Source: DASXAQ01 sp036406615 (GTDB lineage: Bacteria; Actinomycetota; UBA4738). From it: a stretch of DNA of 7,214 nucleotides. How positions within the stretch are numbered: position 1 is the first letter of the stretch; each line of letters starts with the position of its first letter. The notes under the pieces are model-generated. The model worked only from the letters and a program-made list of their open reading frames with translations. It did no database searches and was not told the origin of the DNA. Of the stretch, positions 1-7,214 are shown one piece after another. Position numbers and translations under genes: made by a program. The stretch covers positions 1 through 7,214 of the forward strand of contig DASXAQ010000108.1 of NCBI GenBank assembly GCA_036406615.1, in the 5' to 3' direction.

Positions 1-2224
1 CGGTCCACAGCTCGATCGACTCCTCGCGCCGGGCGGCCCGAAACGCGGCCTCCCCCGCCAGATCCAGCAGGCTGGCGCGATCCCGGTCGTCGGAAGCGAT
101 CGTCAGGGCTTCCTTCGCGTACGCCAGGGCGGGCAGCGGCGACCCCAGCGACATCGATCGCCACGCGGCCCGTACCAGCCAGTCCCTGGCGCTCGCCGCG
201 ACCGCCTCGCCGTCCGGTCCCTGCGGGGACGCCCGGTAAGCCTCCAGGTAGTGCGTGGCCACCACGGCCGCGAGCTCGCCCTCGTCCCGGGATTCGAAGT
301 GGCCGGCCGCCGCCAGGTGCTTCGCCCGGCGGTCCCTGCGCGCGAGCGTGCCGTACGCGACCTCGCGGATCAGGCTCTGTACGAACGCGTACTGACCGCG
401 CTCCGGCGAGCGCGGGTCCGCGTCGCGAACCAGGAACTCGCGACGGACCAGCTCGCGCAGCTGGTTCTCCGTCACGGGCCCGGCGATCGCGGCCAGGCCC
501 TCGAGCGTGAAGCTCTTGCCCAGGACCGATGCGTCCTGCACCAGCGCGCGATCTGGCGGCGGAAGGGCGTCCAGCCGCGCGGCGATCAACGCGTGGAGCG
601 AACCCGGCACGTCGATCTCCCCGATCGATCCGACGGCCCGGTAGCCGTCTTCCTCCGCGTGAAGCACGCCGCGGTCGGCGAGCATCCGGATCGTCTCCAC
701 CGCGTACAGCGGCACGCCCTCGGCGCGCTCCAGGATCCCCGCGACGTCCTGCGGCGGCAGTCCGCGGACGAAGCCTTCGACGAGCTCCGCCATCGCCGCG
801 TCGGGAAGGGGCTCCAGGTGCATCGCGGTGAAGCTGCGCCGCGCCGCACCCCAATCGGGGCGCTTCTGCGACAGCTCGGGCCGGGCCAGGGTCAGCAGCA
901 GGATCGGCTGCGCCCGCGTCCACTCCAGGATCGAATCGATGAAGTCCAGCAACCCCTGGTCGGCCCACTGCAGGTCCTCGAACACCATCACGGCGGGACC
1001 GTGCTCGGCGATGCGCTCGAAGAAGCAGCGCCACGCGGCGAACAGCTCCTCGCGCTCGCCGGGCGCCTGCTCCTCCAGGCCGAGCAGGTGCGCCAGCCGT
1101 GGTTCGACCCACGACCGCTCCTCTGGGTCGCCGATGGTCTCCGTCACGCACGCGCCGAGCTTGAACCGCGCCTCGGCGGGCTCGTCGCTCTCGGCGATGC
1201 CGGCCCGCATCCGCACCATCTCGCCGAGCGCCCAGAACGCGACGCCCTCGCCGTAGGCGGGCGAACGGCCCTGGTGCCAGAACACCGCCTCCTTCAGCCC
1301 GTCGAGGTACTTCATGAACTCGCGCGCCAGCCGCGACTTCCCGATGCCGCCGATCCCGGTCACCGAGACCAGGCGCACCTTGCGCTCTCGCATCGTGGCC
1401 TGGAGCAACTCCTTCAGCAGGCGAAGCTCCTCGCCTCGTCCGACGAACGGCGCCTCGAGCATCGCCTCGCGGCCGGCGCCGAGACGTCGCGCGATGACGC
1501 GAACGGCGCGCCACGTCCGCATCGGCTCCGACTTGCCCTTCGGCGTGAACGCGCCGGCCTCCTCGAACGCGATCGCGCGCGCCGCGGCACGGCACGTGCT
1601 CTCGCCGACCAGGACCGAGCCCGGTTCGGCCGCGGACTGGAGCCGCGACGCGGTGTTGACGAGGTCGCCGGCCACCATGCCCTGTCCGATCGCGCCGAGC
1701 GTCACCGCCGCCTCGCCCGTCAGCACGCCGACCCTCGCGGTCAGCTCCGGCGCGCCGACCTCGCGGCCCAGGGCCGCGACCGCCTCCACGAGGTCCAGGC
1801 CGGCGCGCACCGCGCGTTCGGCATCGTCCTCGTACACGATCGGGGTGCCCCACACGGCCATCACGGCGTCGCCGATGAACTTCTCGACGACCCCGCCGTA
1901 GCGGTCGACGACCGCGCGCCCCGTATCGAAGTAGCGGGACAGGAGCTCGCGGACGTCCTCGGGATCGCGGGACTCCGACAGCGTGGTGAAGCCAACGAGG
2001 TCGGCGAACAGGACCGAGACGTGGCGCCGCTCGGCGACGGGCTCCTCGCGCTCGGGTTCGGCGCGGGGCTGGCCGATGGGCGCGGCGCACTGGCCGCAGA
2101 AGCGGAAGCCGGACGGCACGTCCGCGCCGCAGTTGGGGCACGTGAGGCCCAGAGGCGCCGCGCACGATCCGCAGAAGCGGAAGCCGCTCGGGTTGTCGAA
2201 ACCGCAGGTGGGGCACGCCGCCAC
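1..2224 (-). CDS. Zinc-ribbon / class III nucleotide cyclase / STAND-type ATPase regulator (C-terminus off the left edge)
   Basis: 741 codons are visible and the frame stays open at the left edge, so the C-terminus is missing. Two zinc ribbons open the protein: C4/C7/C18/C21 and C29/C32/C43/C46. A class III cyclase domain follows (about 66-240): FADLVGFT carries metal ligand D75, EKFIGDAVMA carries K115 and metal ligand D119, and GDLVNTASRL carries N190 and R194, the usual transition-state residues. The position that normally holds the second purine-specifying Asp/Thr is M183. An ATPase of AAA_16/STAND type comes next, with Walker A GIGGIGKS (290-297, K296) and Walker B VMVFEDLQWAD (412-422, E416/D417). 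The helical part after it resembles the region preceding TPR repeats in this family, which I infer lie outside. No transmembrane segment is seen, so it is probably cytoplasmic. Family knowledge suggests cAMP synthesis or transcriptional signalling; the input is unknown. GTG 2224 is chosen because the first ribbon begins three residues later. An in-frame GTG at 2242 is an alternative. Confidence 0.9.
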   Translation of the reverse strand, partial: MAACPTCGFDNPSGFRFCGSCAAPLGLTCPNCGADVPSGFRFCGQCAAPIGQPRAEPEREEPVAERRHVSVLFADLVGFTTLSESRDPEDVRELLSRYFDTGRAVVDRYGGVVEKFIGDAVMAVWGTPIVYEDDAERAVRAGLDLVEAVAALGREVGAPELTARVGVLTGEAAVTLGAIGQGMVAGDLVNTASRLQSAAEPGSVLVGESTCRAAARAIAFEEAGAFTPKGKSEPMRTWRAVRVIARRLGAGREAMLEAPFVGRGEELRLLKELLQATMRERKVRLVSVTGIGGIGKSRLAREFMKYLDGLKEAVFWHQGRSPAYGEGVAFWALGEMVRMRAGIAESDEPAEARFKLGACVTETIGDPEERSWVEPRLAHLLGLEEQAPGEREELFAAWRCFFERIAEHGPAVMVFEDLQWADQGLLDFIDSILEWTRAQPILLLTLARPELSQKRPDWGAARRSFTAMHLEPLPDAAMAELVEGFVRGLPPQDVAGILERAEGVPLYAVETIRMLADRGVLHAEEDGYRAVGSIGEIDVPGSLHALIAARLDALPPPDRALVQDASVLGKSFTLEGLAAIAGPVTENQLRELVRREFLVRDADPRSPERGQYAFVQSLIREVAYGTLARRDRRAKHLAAAGHFESRDEGELAAVVATHYLEAYRASPQGPDGEAVAASARDWLVRAAWRSMSLGSPLPALAYAKEALTIASDDRDRASLLDLAGEAAFRAARREESIELWT
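2066..2215 (-). repeat. Tandem 75-bp duplication encoding the two zinc ribbons
   Basis: Two adjacent 75-base units (2141-2215 and 2066-2140 on the minus strand) each encode one 25-residue zinc ribbon of the pattern CPxCG...PSGFRFCGxCAAP. They share an identical 18-base core at 2169-2186 and 2094-2111, exactly 75 bases apart. The reading frame is preserved. This looks like a duplication within the gene, kept as a double zinc ribbon as in other proteins of this type. Confidence 0.8.
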
Positions 2225-2231
2225 GGCCGAA

Positions 2232-2237
2232 AGTGTA
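2232..2237 (-). promoter_or_regulatory. Possible -10 element for a leaderless cyclase mRNA
   Basis: On the minus strand the hexamer TACACT fits the actinobacterial TAnnnT -10 pattern and ends 7 bases before GTG 2224. That is the spacing expected if transcription starts at the start codon itself. No Shine-Dalgarno lies in front of this GTG, and no convincing -35 was found. The assignment rests on spacing and hexamer alone. Confidence 0.3.
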
Positions 2238-2279
2238 CGCACGCGGCCCTGCCCGCGATACCCCCGGGGTCCACGCGAG

Positions 2280-2297
2280 CCCCCGCGACGACGGGAG
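2280..2297 (-). terminator. GC-rich hairpin just after the kelch gene (weak terminator candidate)
   Basis: Read on the minus strand, CTCCCG and CGGGGG can form a 6-bp stem (one G-U pair) around a 6-base loop, beginning 3 bases past the kelch stop codon. There is no T-tract. It could be a poor intrinsic terminator, an mRNA 3' stabiliser, or chance in GC-rich DNA. If it does not terminate, the kelch and cyclase genes would be co-transcribed. Confidence 0.2.
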
Positions 2298-2300
2298 CGC

Positions 2301-3509
2301 TTACGTGCTCAGGTGGATGCGACTTCCCGTGTTCGGGGCGGGGTTGCCCGGACGGTTCAGGATGCCGCTCCAGGCGATCAGCGTGCTCCCGGTCCATGCG
2401 ATCGCGCTGCCCGACCGGGAGTTGAGTGGCGACGGGCCGGCGGCGTCCAGCGACCACGCGTTCGACGCGGGGTCGTAGATCTGCAGCAACCCGGATCCCG
2501 CCGGGACCACCCACCGGCCGCCGATCCACGCCGTCTGGCTGTACGCCGCGTTCGCAGGCTTGCCGGGCGCCGCCTTTCCGGTTCGCCACGCCTGGCTGTC
2601 CGGGTTGTAGAAGACGAGCCCCGCGGCCGGGGCCTGCGCGATGGCGAACACCACCTCGCTGCCGGTCCATGCGACCGGGGTCAGCAGCGAACGGCGCGTG
2701 GCCGACACCGGCGCGCGCTTGAGATCCAGCGCGTGCACCTGATCGGTCTGCGGCGCGTAGGCGAGGAAGATCGCGCGGTACTTCCCGCACGACGAGCCTC
2801 GCTGCGGGCACCGGCTGAGGCGCCCCGCCAGGTACATCTCGCCGCCGCCCATCACCGCCCCGTTCGGCAGCAACCCGCGCAGCGTCTCCAGGGCCGGCAG
2901 CAGGCGCCACGATCCCGCATCGGGCGCAACCGCGGCGGCTGTCGGCGAGGCGAACTGATCGCCCGAGCTGCCGCCGACGATGAGCATCTCGCTGCCGTCC
3001 CACACCGACGCGTAGCTCTCGCGCGGGCCGAGGGGTCCGTTCGGCAGCTTCGTCCACGTGCCGGTTGCGGGGTGGTACACAGCTCCGGCCGCGGGTCCGT
3101 CGGGGGAGTTGCCGGCCCAGAACACGGTCGAGTCGCCCGTCCACGCGGCGGCCGGCCCCACGACGCCGAGCACGCCCGACGGCGCCGGCGGGAGCTTCTT
3201 CCACTTGTTGGACGCGGGGTTGTACGAGGCTCCGTCCGAGGCCGCCGTCGCCGAGCCGCCGCCGGTCCGGATCACCCCTCCCCAGACGAACATGACCTTG
3301 CCGGACCACGCGACGCCCTCGCCGATCCGTCCCGCGATCGGCGCCTTCGGGATGGCACGCCAGTTCGCGGTGGTCGTCTGGGGGGTCGGGGTGGCGGTGG
3401 CGGCTGCCGACGTCGGGGGCGGAACGGTCGTTGGGGACGACGTGCACGCGACCAGCGGGAGCAGGAAGCCGGCCGCCGCGACGGCGAGGTGCCGCCTCAT
3501 GGGCGGCAC
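2301..3509 (-). CDS. Secreted lipoprotein with kelch-like beta-propeller
   Basis: 402 residues. A positively charged N-terminus and hydrophobic stretch end in the lipobox LVAC, with lipidated Cys22, so the mature protein should be anchored outside the membrane. A Thr/Pro/Ala-rich low-complexity linker (23-48) precedes repeats from about 49 to 395. The recurring pattern is Y-(N/H/D)P-x-(S/T)-x-x-W, then LP, then W-x-G, then a hydrophobic strand often ending in GG: Y96/W103/W123, Y145/W152/W170/GG179, Y301/W308/W328 and Y345/W352/W372. This indicates about six kelch-type blades. C234 and C241 lie in an insertion and could form a disulfide. The GTG at 3509 is preferred over the in-frame ATG at 3500 because a GAGGGAG ribosome site lies 4 bases before it. 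Kelch propellers bind ligands or glycans, or are enzymes such as galactose oxidase; no catalytic set is visible, so the ligand is unknown. It is transcribed toward the cyclase gene and away from the AMIN-like gene. Confidence 0.85.
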   Translation of the reverse strand: MPPMRRHLAVAAAGFLLPLVACTSSPTTVPPPTSAAATATPTPQTTTANWRAIPKAPIAGRIGEGVAWSGKVMFVWGGVIRTGGGSATAASDGASYNPASNKWKKLPPAPSGVLGVVGPAAAWTGDSTVFWAGNSPDGPAAGAVYHPATGTWTKLPNGPLGPRESYASVWDGSEMLIVGGSSGDQFASPTAAAVAPDAGSWRLLPALETLRGLLPNGAVMGGGEMYLAGRLSRCPQRGSSCGKYRAIFLAYAPQTDQVHALDLKRAPVSATRRSLLTPVAWTGSEVVFAIAQAPAAGLVFYNPDSQAWRTGKAAPGKPANAAYSQTAWIGGRWVVPAGSGLLQIYDPASNAWSLDAAGPSPLNSRSGSAIAWTGSTLIAWSGILNRPGNPAPNTGSRIHLST

Positions 3510-3561
3510 GTTACTCCCTCAGGTCGTCACGTTGGCCCGTTCGACGGCCGATGATGAGGGC
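3510..3561. promoter_or_regulatory. 52-base divergent promoter region between two lipoprotein genes
   Basis: This is the only space between the minus-strand kelch gene and the plus-strand AMIN-like gene, so at least one promoter must lie here or inside the opposite gene. No convincing -35/-10 pair is visible in either direction. GATGAT at 3550-3555 on the plus strand, 6 bases before GTG 3562, is a weak -10-like match that could support a leaderless transcript. The short gap implies shared or mutually exclusive transcription of the pair. Confidence 0.35.
3514..3520 (-). promoter_or_regulatory. Ribosome binding site deciding the GTG start of the kelch lipoprotein
   Basis: GAGGGAG on the minus strand sits 4 bases before GTG 3509 and 13 bases before ATG 3500. 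The spacing favours the GTG. Both starts give the same signal peptide core, differing by three residues. Confidence 0.55.
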
Positions 3562-4179
3562 GTGAAGGGCGCGCTCCGAGCTCGTGCGGCGATCGTCCTG
3601 GCCCTGGCCGTGGCGTTCGCGGCACCCGCCTGCGGCGGCGGGACCACCGACGCCGCCTCGCCTCCCCCGGCCACGACGCCGCCCGCCACCACCCCCTCGC
3701 CGACGGGGCAGGTCGGCGGCGGACCCATGTTCCCGCCGCCGGGGTTTCGCTGCGGGACCTGGTCGGGCGGCGCGAGCCACGCTTCGGAATGGGGACCGGC
3801 CGGGCCGAAGGTGGTCGCGGTACGCACCGGCGCGCACGGCACCTACGACCGGTTCGTCCTGGAGTTCGACGGCACGGTGCCCACGTACGTCGTCAGGCGC
3901 CACACGACGACGTTCACCCAGACGTCCGGGCAGACCGTGACGGTCGCGGGGAGCGGTGCAGTGCTCGTGAAGGTCGTGCCGCAGGACTGGATGGCCTACG
4001 CGGGGCCGGCGTCGCTGACGCCGGGGTTGCCGATGCTGCGGGAGGCGCGCCTGGTCGAGAACTTCGAGGGCGTCATGCAGTGGGGCCTCGGGACGAACGG
4101 CGCGCCGTGCATGCGAGTGAGCGTCCTCGGGTCGCCGCCCCGGCTGGTGGTCGACGTCGCCACGCTCCCGGCCATGTGA
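3562..4179 (+). CDS. AMIN-like domain lipoprotein
   Basis: 205 residues from GTG 3562. The N-terminus is a signal peptide ending in APAC, which I take as a lipobox with lipidated Cys24; Pro at -2 is unusual, so lipidation is likely but not certain. A Thr/Pro/Ser-rich linker runs to about residue 54. The folded part (about 62-205) matches the actinobacterial AMIN-like pattern: RTGAHGTYDRFVLEFDG (88-104), a strand-rich middle, REARLVENFEG (160-170) and the closing PPRLVVDV (192-199). C64 and C183 flank the domain and could pair. AMIN domains in amidases and secretins target proteins to the cell envelope; the role of these stand-alone lipoproteins is not established. Longer in-frame extensions upstream would destroy the signal peptide and run through the kelch gene, so they are rejected; a TTG at 3532 is a poor alternative start. 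No good ribosome site precedes the GTG. Confidence 0.8.
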   Translation: MKGALRARAAIVLALAVAFAAPACGGGTTDAASPPPATTPPATTPSPTGQVGGGPMFPPPGFRCGTWSGGASHASEWGPAGPKVVAVRTGAHGTYDRFVLEFDGTVPTYVVRRHTTTFTQTSGQTVTVAGSGAVLVKVVPQDWMAYAGPASLTPGLPMLREARLVENFEGVMQWGLGTNGAPCMRVSVLGSPPRLVVDVATLPAM

Positions 4180-4184
4180 GGAAC

Positions 4185-4218
4185 CCTGGCCCGGTAGCTT
4201 GCATCGTGGCCGGGCAGG
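4185..4218 (+). terminator. Stem-loop after the AMIN-like gene (terminator candidate)
   Basis: CCTGGCCCGG at 4185-4194 pairs with CCGGGCAGG at 4210-4218: nine base pairs with one bulged G and a 15-base loop. It starts 6 bases after the AMIN-like stop codon. The U-tract of a classical intrinsic terminator is absent, though high-GC actinobacteria often use stems without one. It overlaps the weak amt promoter candidate. Confidence 0.35.
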
Positions 4219-4227
4219 CCGCACACT
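4199..4227 (+). promoter_or_regulatory. Weak promoter candidate for amt
   Basis: TTGCAT (4199-4204) and CACACT (4222-4227) are separated by 17 bases. They resemble -35 and -10 hexamers with several mismatches. Transcription from here would give a leader of about 85 bases that includes the ribosome-site hairpin at 4273-4313. No GlnR-like or NtrC-like operator was recognised. Confidence 0.2.
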
Positions 4228-4272
4228 TCGGACGCCCACACCTTCCCCATTCGATCGATCCTGGACGCCTGA

Positions 4273-4313
4273 TCCTTCGGCGGCCGCCGGCCGCTTCCCC
4301 GTCCCGAAGGAGG
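4273..4313 (+). promoter_or_regulatory. Strong amt ribosome site inside a possible masking hairpin
   Basis: AAGGAGG (4307-4313) lies 5 bases before ATG 4319 and is by far the best Shine-Dalgarno in the window. TCCTTCGG at 4273-4280 is exactly complementary to CCGAAGGA at 4304-4311, so an 8-bp stem would bury most of it. The intervening bases hold their own GC-rich stem: CGGCC (4281-4285) pairs with GGCCG (4289-4293) around a 3-base loop. The pairing is visible in the sequence; a regulatory role is inference. Confidence 0.45.
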
Positions 4314-4318
4314 AGTTC

Positions 4319-5545
<1,227 letters not shown>

Positions 5546-5561
5546 GCCGCCGGCCGGGCCG

Positions 5562-6491
5562 CTATGCGGTCAGCCGCTCCAACGCCCGCCGGGGCTTGGT
5601 CAGCGATCGGCCGCGCAGCGGGCCCCAGGGGTCGTCGGCCTGTTCGACCCGGCGCGCCACCGCCTTCATGGTGAACCGCTCGGGTCGAAGGCGGCGGTCC
5701 TCGACCTCGCTCCAGTGCAGCGGCGTCGCGACCGGCGCGCCGTCGCGGGCGCGGACCGCGAACGGCGCGACCGCATGCTGCGCGTAGGCGTTGCGGCCCA
5801 TGTCGACGAACAGCCGGTCGCCTCGCTTCTCCTTTCGAAACTCCATGGTGAGCCGCGCGGGGTCGTCGGCCACGAGCGCGGCGCCGAGCCGGTCCGCGAA
5901 CGCGCGCACCTCGTCGAACCGGGCGCTGCGGTCGAGCGGTGCCATCACATGGATGCCCTTGCCGCCGGTGGTCTTCGCGACCGAGGGGAGACCGAGTTCG
6001 CCGAGCAGGTCGCGGACGACGAGCGCGACGCGACGCGCCTCGCCGAACCGCCCCTCCGGCGGGTCCAGGTCCACGATCAGCTGATCCGGGTTCATCAGCC
6101 GATCCGCACGCGCGGTCCAGACGTGCGGCGTGATGCACGCGTAGTTCGCCATCCACACCAGCGTCGCGGCGTCGTCGCACACGACCTGGGTGAGCTCACC
6201 GTCTCGCTTCGCGACCGCCACCGTGTGGATCCACTCCGGCGTCTTCGACAGGTTCTTGTGGTAGAAGCGCTGTCCGCCCAGGCCGTCCGGGAACCGCTCC
6301 ATGGCGACCGGACGTCCGCGGATCAAGGGAACCATCGCCGGCGCGACGCTCGCGTAGTACTCGGCGAGCTGCGCCTTCGTGATGCCGTCGGCCGGGAACA
6401 GCACCTTGCCGGGCCGCGAGACCACAACCGTGCGCCGGCCCGCCCGGATCTCCAGCGGCCCGCCGTGGCCCGAATCCGATGACGGCGTCAT
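5562..6491 (-). CDS. Stand-alone LigD-type polymerase/primase domain protein (NHEJ)
   Basis: 309 residues, the normal length of a single LigD polymerase domain (archaeo-eukaryotic primase fold), with no ligase or phosphoesterase domain attached. These enzymes add nucleotides, often ribonucleotides, to fill gaps at broken DNA ends during Ku-dependent non-homologous end joining. Visible motifs are RPGKVLFP near the N-terminus (26-33), YHKNLSKTPEW (77-87), the metal-binding pair D141/D143 in VDLDPPEG, the phosphate-binding TTGGKGIHV (174-182), and the third carboxylate D230 in FVDMGRNAYAQHAVAPF. All three catalytic Asp residues are intact. ATG 6491 is chosen because it precedes the conserved N-terminal strand. 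No Shine-Dalgarno lies directly before it, so translation may depend on the ligase gene ending 18 bases upstream. The stop lies 16 bases from the convergent amt stop. Stand-alone Prim-Pol proteins can also serve other repair pathways, so NHEJ is likely rather than certain. Confidence 0.93.
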   Translation of the reverse strand: MTPSSDSGHGGPLEIRAGRRTVVVSRPGKVLFPADGITKAQLAEYYASVAPAMVPLIRGRPVAMERFPDGLGGQRFYHKNLSKTPEWIHTVAVAKRDGELTQVVCDDAATLVWMANYACITPHVWTARADRLMNPDQLIVDLDPPEGRFGEARRVALVVRDLLGELGLPSVAKTTGGKGIHVMAPLDRSARFDEVRAFADRLGAALVADDPARLTMEFRKEKRGDRLFVDMGRNAYAQHAVAPFAVRARDGAPVATPLHWSEVEDRRLRPERFTMKAVARRVEQADDPWGPLRGRSLTKPRRALERLTA

Positions 6492-6502
6492 GTCGCAAGC
6501 AT
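6488..6502 (-). other. Possible minicistron coupling ligase and polymerase translation
   Basis: On the minus strand ATG-CTT-GCG-ACA-TGA reads four codons and a stop whose TGA overlaps the polymerase start codon in ATGA. A GGAGGG sequence lies 11 bases before this ATG, whereas the polymerase ATG has no ribosome site of its own. Ribosomes ending here could reinitiate at the polymerase start. Such a short ORF can easily occur by chance. Confidence 0.2.
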
Positions 6503-6509
6503 GCGCTCG

Positions 6510-7214
6510 TCAGCCCTCCGGCGCCTCGCGGACGACCGAGCGGGCGGGCTTGTCGAATCGCAGCCCCAGGAACCGCGGATGTCGGAGCCGGCCGTCGCCC
6601 GTCCATTCCGCGAAGCCCACCTGGCCGACGAGCTTCGGCTGCGCCCAGTGGACCCCCTTGCGCGGCAGGCCTTTGTCGTCCACGAACGGCGACGTGGGGC
6701 GCTCGATGGCCCTCAGCCGCGCCGTCAGATCGTCGAGGGTCTCGGCGTCGAACCCGGTGCCCACCTTCCCGGCGTAGACGAGGTCGCGGCCGCGGTAGTG
6801 GCCCACCAGGAGGGCGCCGAGCCCGGCCCGCGATCCCTGCGGCTCCGTGTAGCCGCCGATGACGAACTCCTGCTCGAGGACGCACTTGAGCTTGAGCCAC
6901 GCCCGGGAGCGGCCGTGCTCGTACGCGGAGGTGGCGAGCTTGCCGATGATGCCCTCCCACCCCTTCTCGCAGGCCTCGTTCACGTACCGCTCGCCGGCGC
7001 CCACGCGGTGGGTCGTGTAGCGCAGCGCGCCACCGTACGCGAGCGCCGCCTTCAGCAACGCCTTTCGGTGCAGCAGGCCGACCCGCGTCACGTCCCAGCC
7101 GTCCACGTGGAGCACGTCGAAGGCCTGGAAGACCACGCGAACCCCTCCTCCCCGGCGAGCGGGCGCGTGCCCCCGGTGCTGGAGGAGGGAGAAGCCGCTC
7201 TCGCTCCCGCGAAA
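6510..7214 (-). CDS. ATP-dependent DNA ligase, LigD/LigC type (N-terminus off the right edge)
   Basis: 234 residues are visible and the frame is open at the right edge. Residues before the first candidate GTG (7136) already look like ligase (GFSLLQHR, visible residues 7-14), so the gene starts outside and 7136 is not its start. Visible motifs are IIIa, VVFQAFDVLHVDG (27-39); IV, EGIIGK (87-92); and V, WLKLK (106-110). The OB-fold follows with EFVIGGYTEPQGSRAGLGALLVGHY and ends normally in RHPRFLGLRFDK, so the C-terminus is complete. The nucleotidyl-accepting lysine motif (KxDGxR) lies in the missing part. The enzyme seals nicks using ATP; in bacteria this subtype acts in Ku-dependent end joining or base-excision repair. 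The polymerase gene follows after 18 bases, so both are probably one transcript. Whether the missing N-terminus includes a 3'-phosphoesterase domain cannot be seen. Confidence 0.93.
   Translation of the reverse strand, partial: FRGSESGFSLLQHRGHAPARRGGGVRVVFQAFDVLHVDGWDVTRVGLLHRKALLKAALAYGGALRYTTHRVGAGERYVNEACEKGWEGIIGKLATSAYEHGRSRAWLKLKCVLEQEFVIGGYTEPQGSRAGLGALLVGHYRGRDLVYAGKVGTGFDAETLDDLTARLRAIERPTSPFVDDKGLPRKGVHWAQPKLVGQVGFAEWTGDGRLRHPRFLGLRFDKPARSVVREAPEG

Noticed and set aside
251..2425. 724-codon open frame on the plus strand, opposite the cyclase gene
   Set aside because: Its translation is Arg/Ala/Gly-rich low-complexity sequence with no family motif, while the opposite strand encodes the complete cyclase/ATPase motif set. 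It is a by-product of GC-rich codon use.
1861..3447. 528-codon minus-strand frame across the kelch and cyclase genes
   Set aside because: It overlaps both real genes in another frame, is Arg/Pro/Gly-rich, and shows no conserved motif; the kelch and cyclase frames explain the region.
3058..3561. N-terminal extension of the AMIN-like gene back to 3058
   Set aside because: The extension runs antisense through the kelch gene and would place the signal peptide in the middle of the protein. The hydrophobic segment and lipobox right after GTG 3562 fix the start.
4187..4203. Sigma-54-like -24/-12 promoter (TGGC...TTGCA) before amt
   Set aside because: The GG and GC elements are separated by 11 bases instead of the strict 10, the -24 block matches only partly, and most actinobacteria lack sigma-54.
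5546..5561. GC-rich palindrome between the convergent amt and polymerase genes as a bidirectional terminator
   Set aside because: CGGCC-G-GGCCG has a one-base loop and no T-tract on either side, so it cannot form a normal terminator hairpin. A nearby 4-bp stem at 5566-5577 is too short and lies inside the polymerase gene.
7134..7136. GTG as the start of the ligase gene
   Set aside because: The frame continues upstream to the window edge with ligase-like residues (GFSLLQHR), and motif IIIa begins at this point, so a start here would remove the catalytic lysine domain.

Overview
The window is very GC-rich, densely packed bacterial DNA with strong G/C third-position bias. Three of the five visible start codons are GTG, and there are two secreted lipoproteins with Thr/Pro-rich linkers, one of the AMIN-like type. 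Together these suggest a high-GC Actinomycetota-like lineage, probably environmental. A Chloroflexota relative cannot be excluded. There are six protein genes, two of them cut by the window edges. I see no RNA gene, mobile element or CRISPR array, and no gene-free stretch longer than about 140 bases.

Layout: (1) 1-2224, minus strand, left edge: a large signalling protein with two N-terminal zinc ribbons, a class III nucleotide cyclase domain and a STAND/AAA-type ATPase; the C-terminus lies outside. (2) 2301-3509, minus: a lipoprotein with a kelch-like beta-propeller, transcribed toward and 76 bases upstream of the cyclase gene. (3) 3562-4179, plus: a small AMIN-like lipoprotein, divergent from the kelch gene across only 52 bases. 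(4) 4319-5545, plus: an Amt-family ammonium channel whose Shine-Dalgarno can pair with an upstream complementary segment. (5) 5562-6491, minus: a stand-alone LigD-type polymerase/primase domain, convergent with amt. (6) 6510-7214, minus, right edge: the C-terminal part of an ATP-dependent DNA ligase of the LigD/LigC type, 18 bases upstream of the polymerase gene.

Functionally, the ligase and polymerase genes look like a two-gene (split) version of the NHEJ enzyme LigD; Ku is not in view. The divergent lipoproteins form a possible envelope module of unknown role. The ammonium channel stands alone, without the PII gene (glnK/glnB) that commonly follows it. The cyclase/ATPase is probably a one-protein sensor or regulator whose input is unknown.

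I found no clear evidence of an undescribed multi-gene system. The points most worth a second look are the possible ribosome-site-masking hairpin before amt, the split Lig/Pol operon with a five-codon minicistron (stop included) at the polymerase start, and the non-canonical purine-specificity residue in the cyclase.
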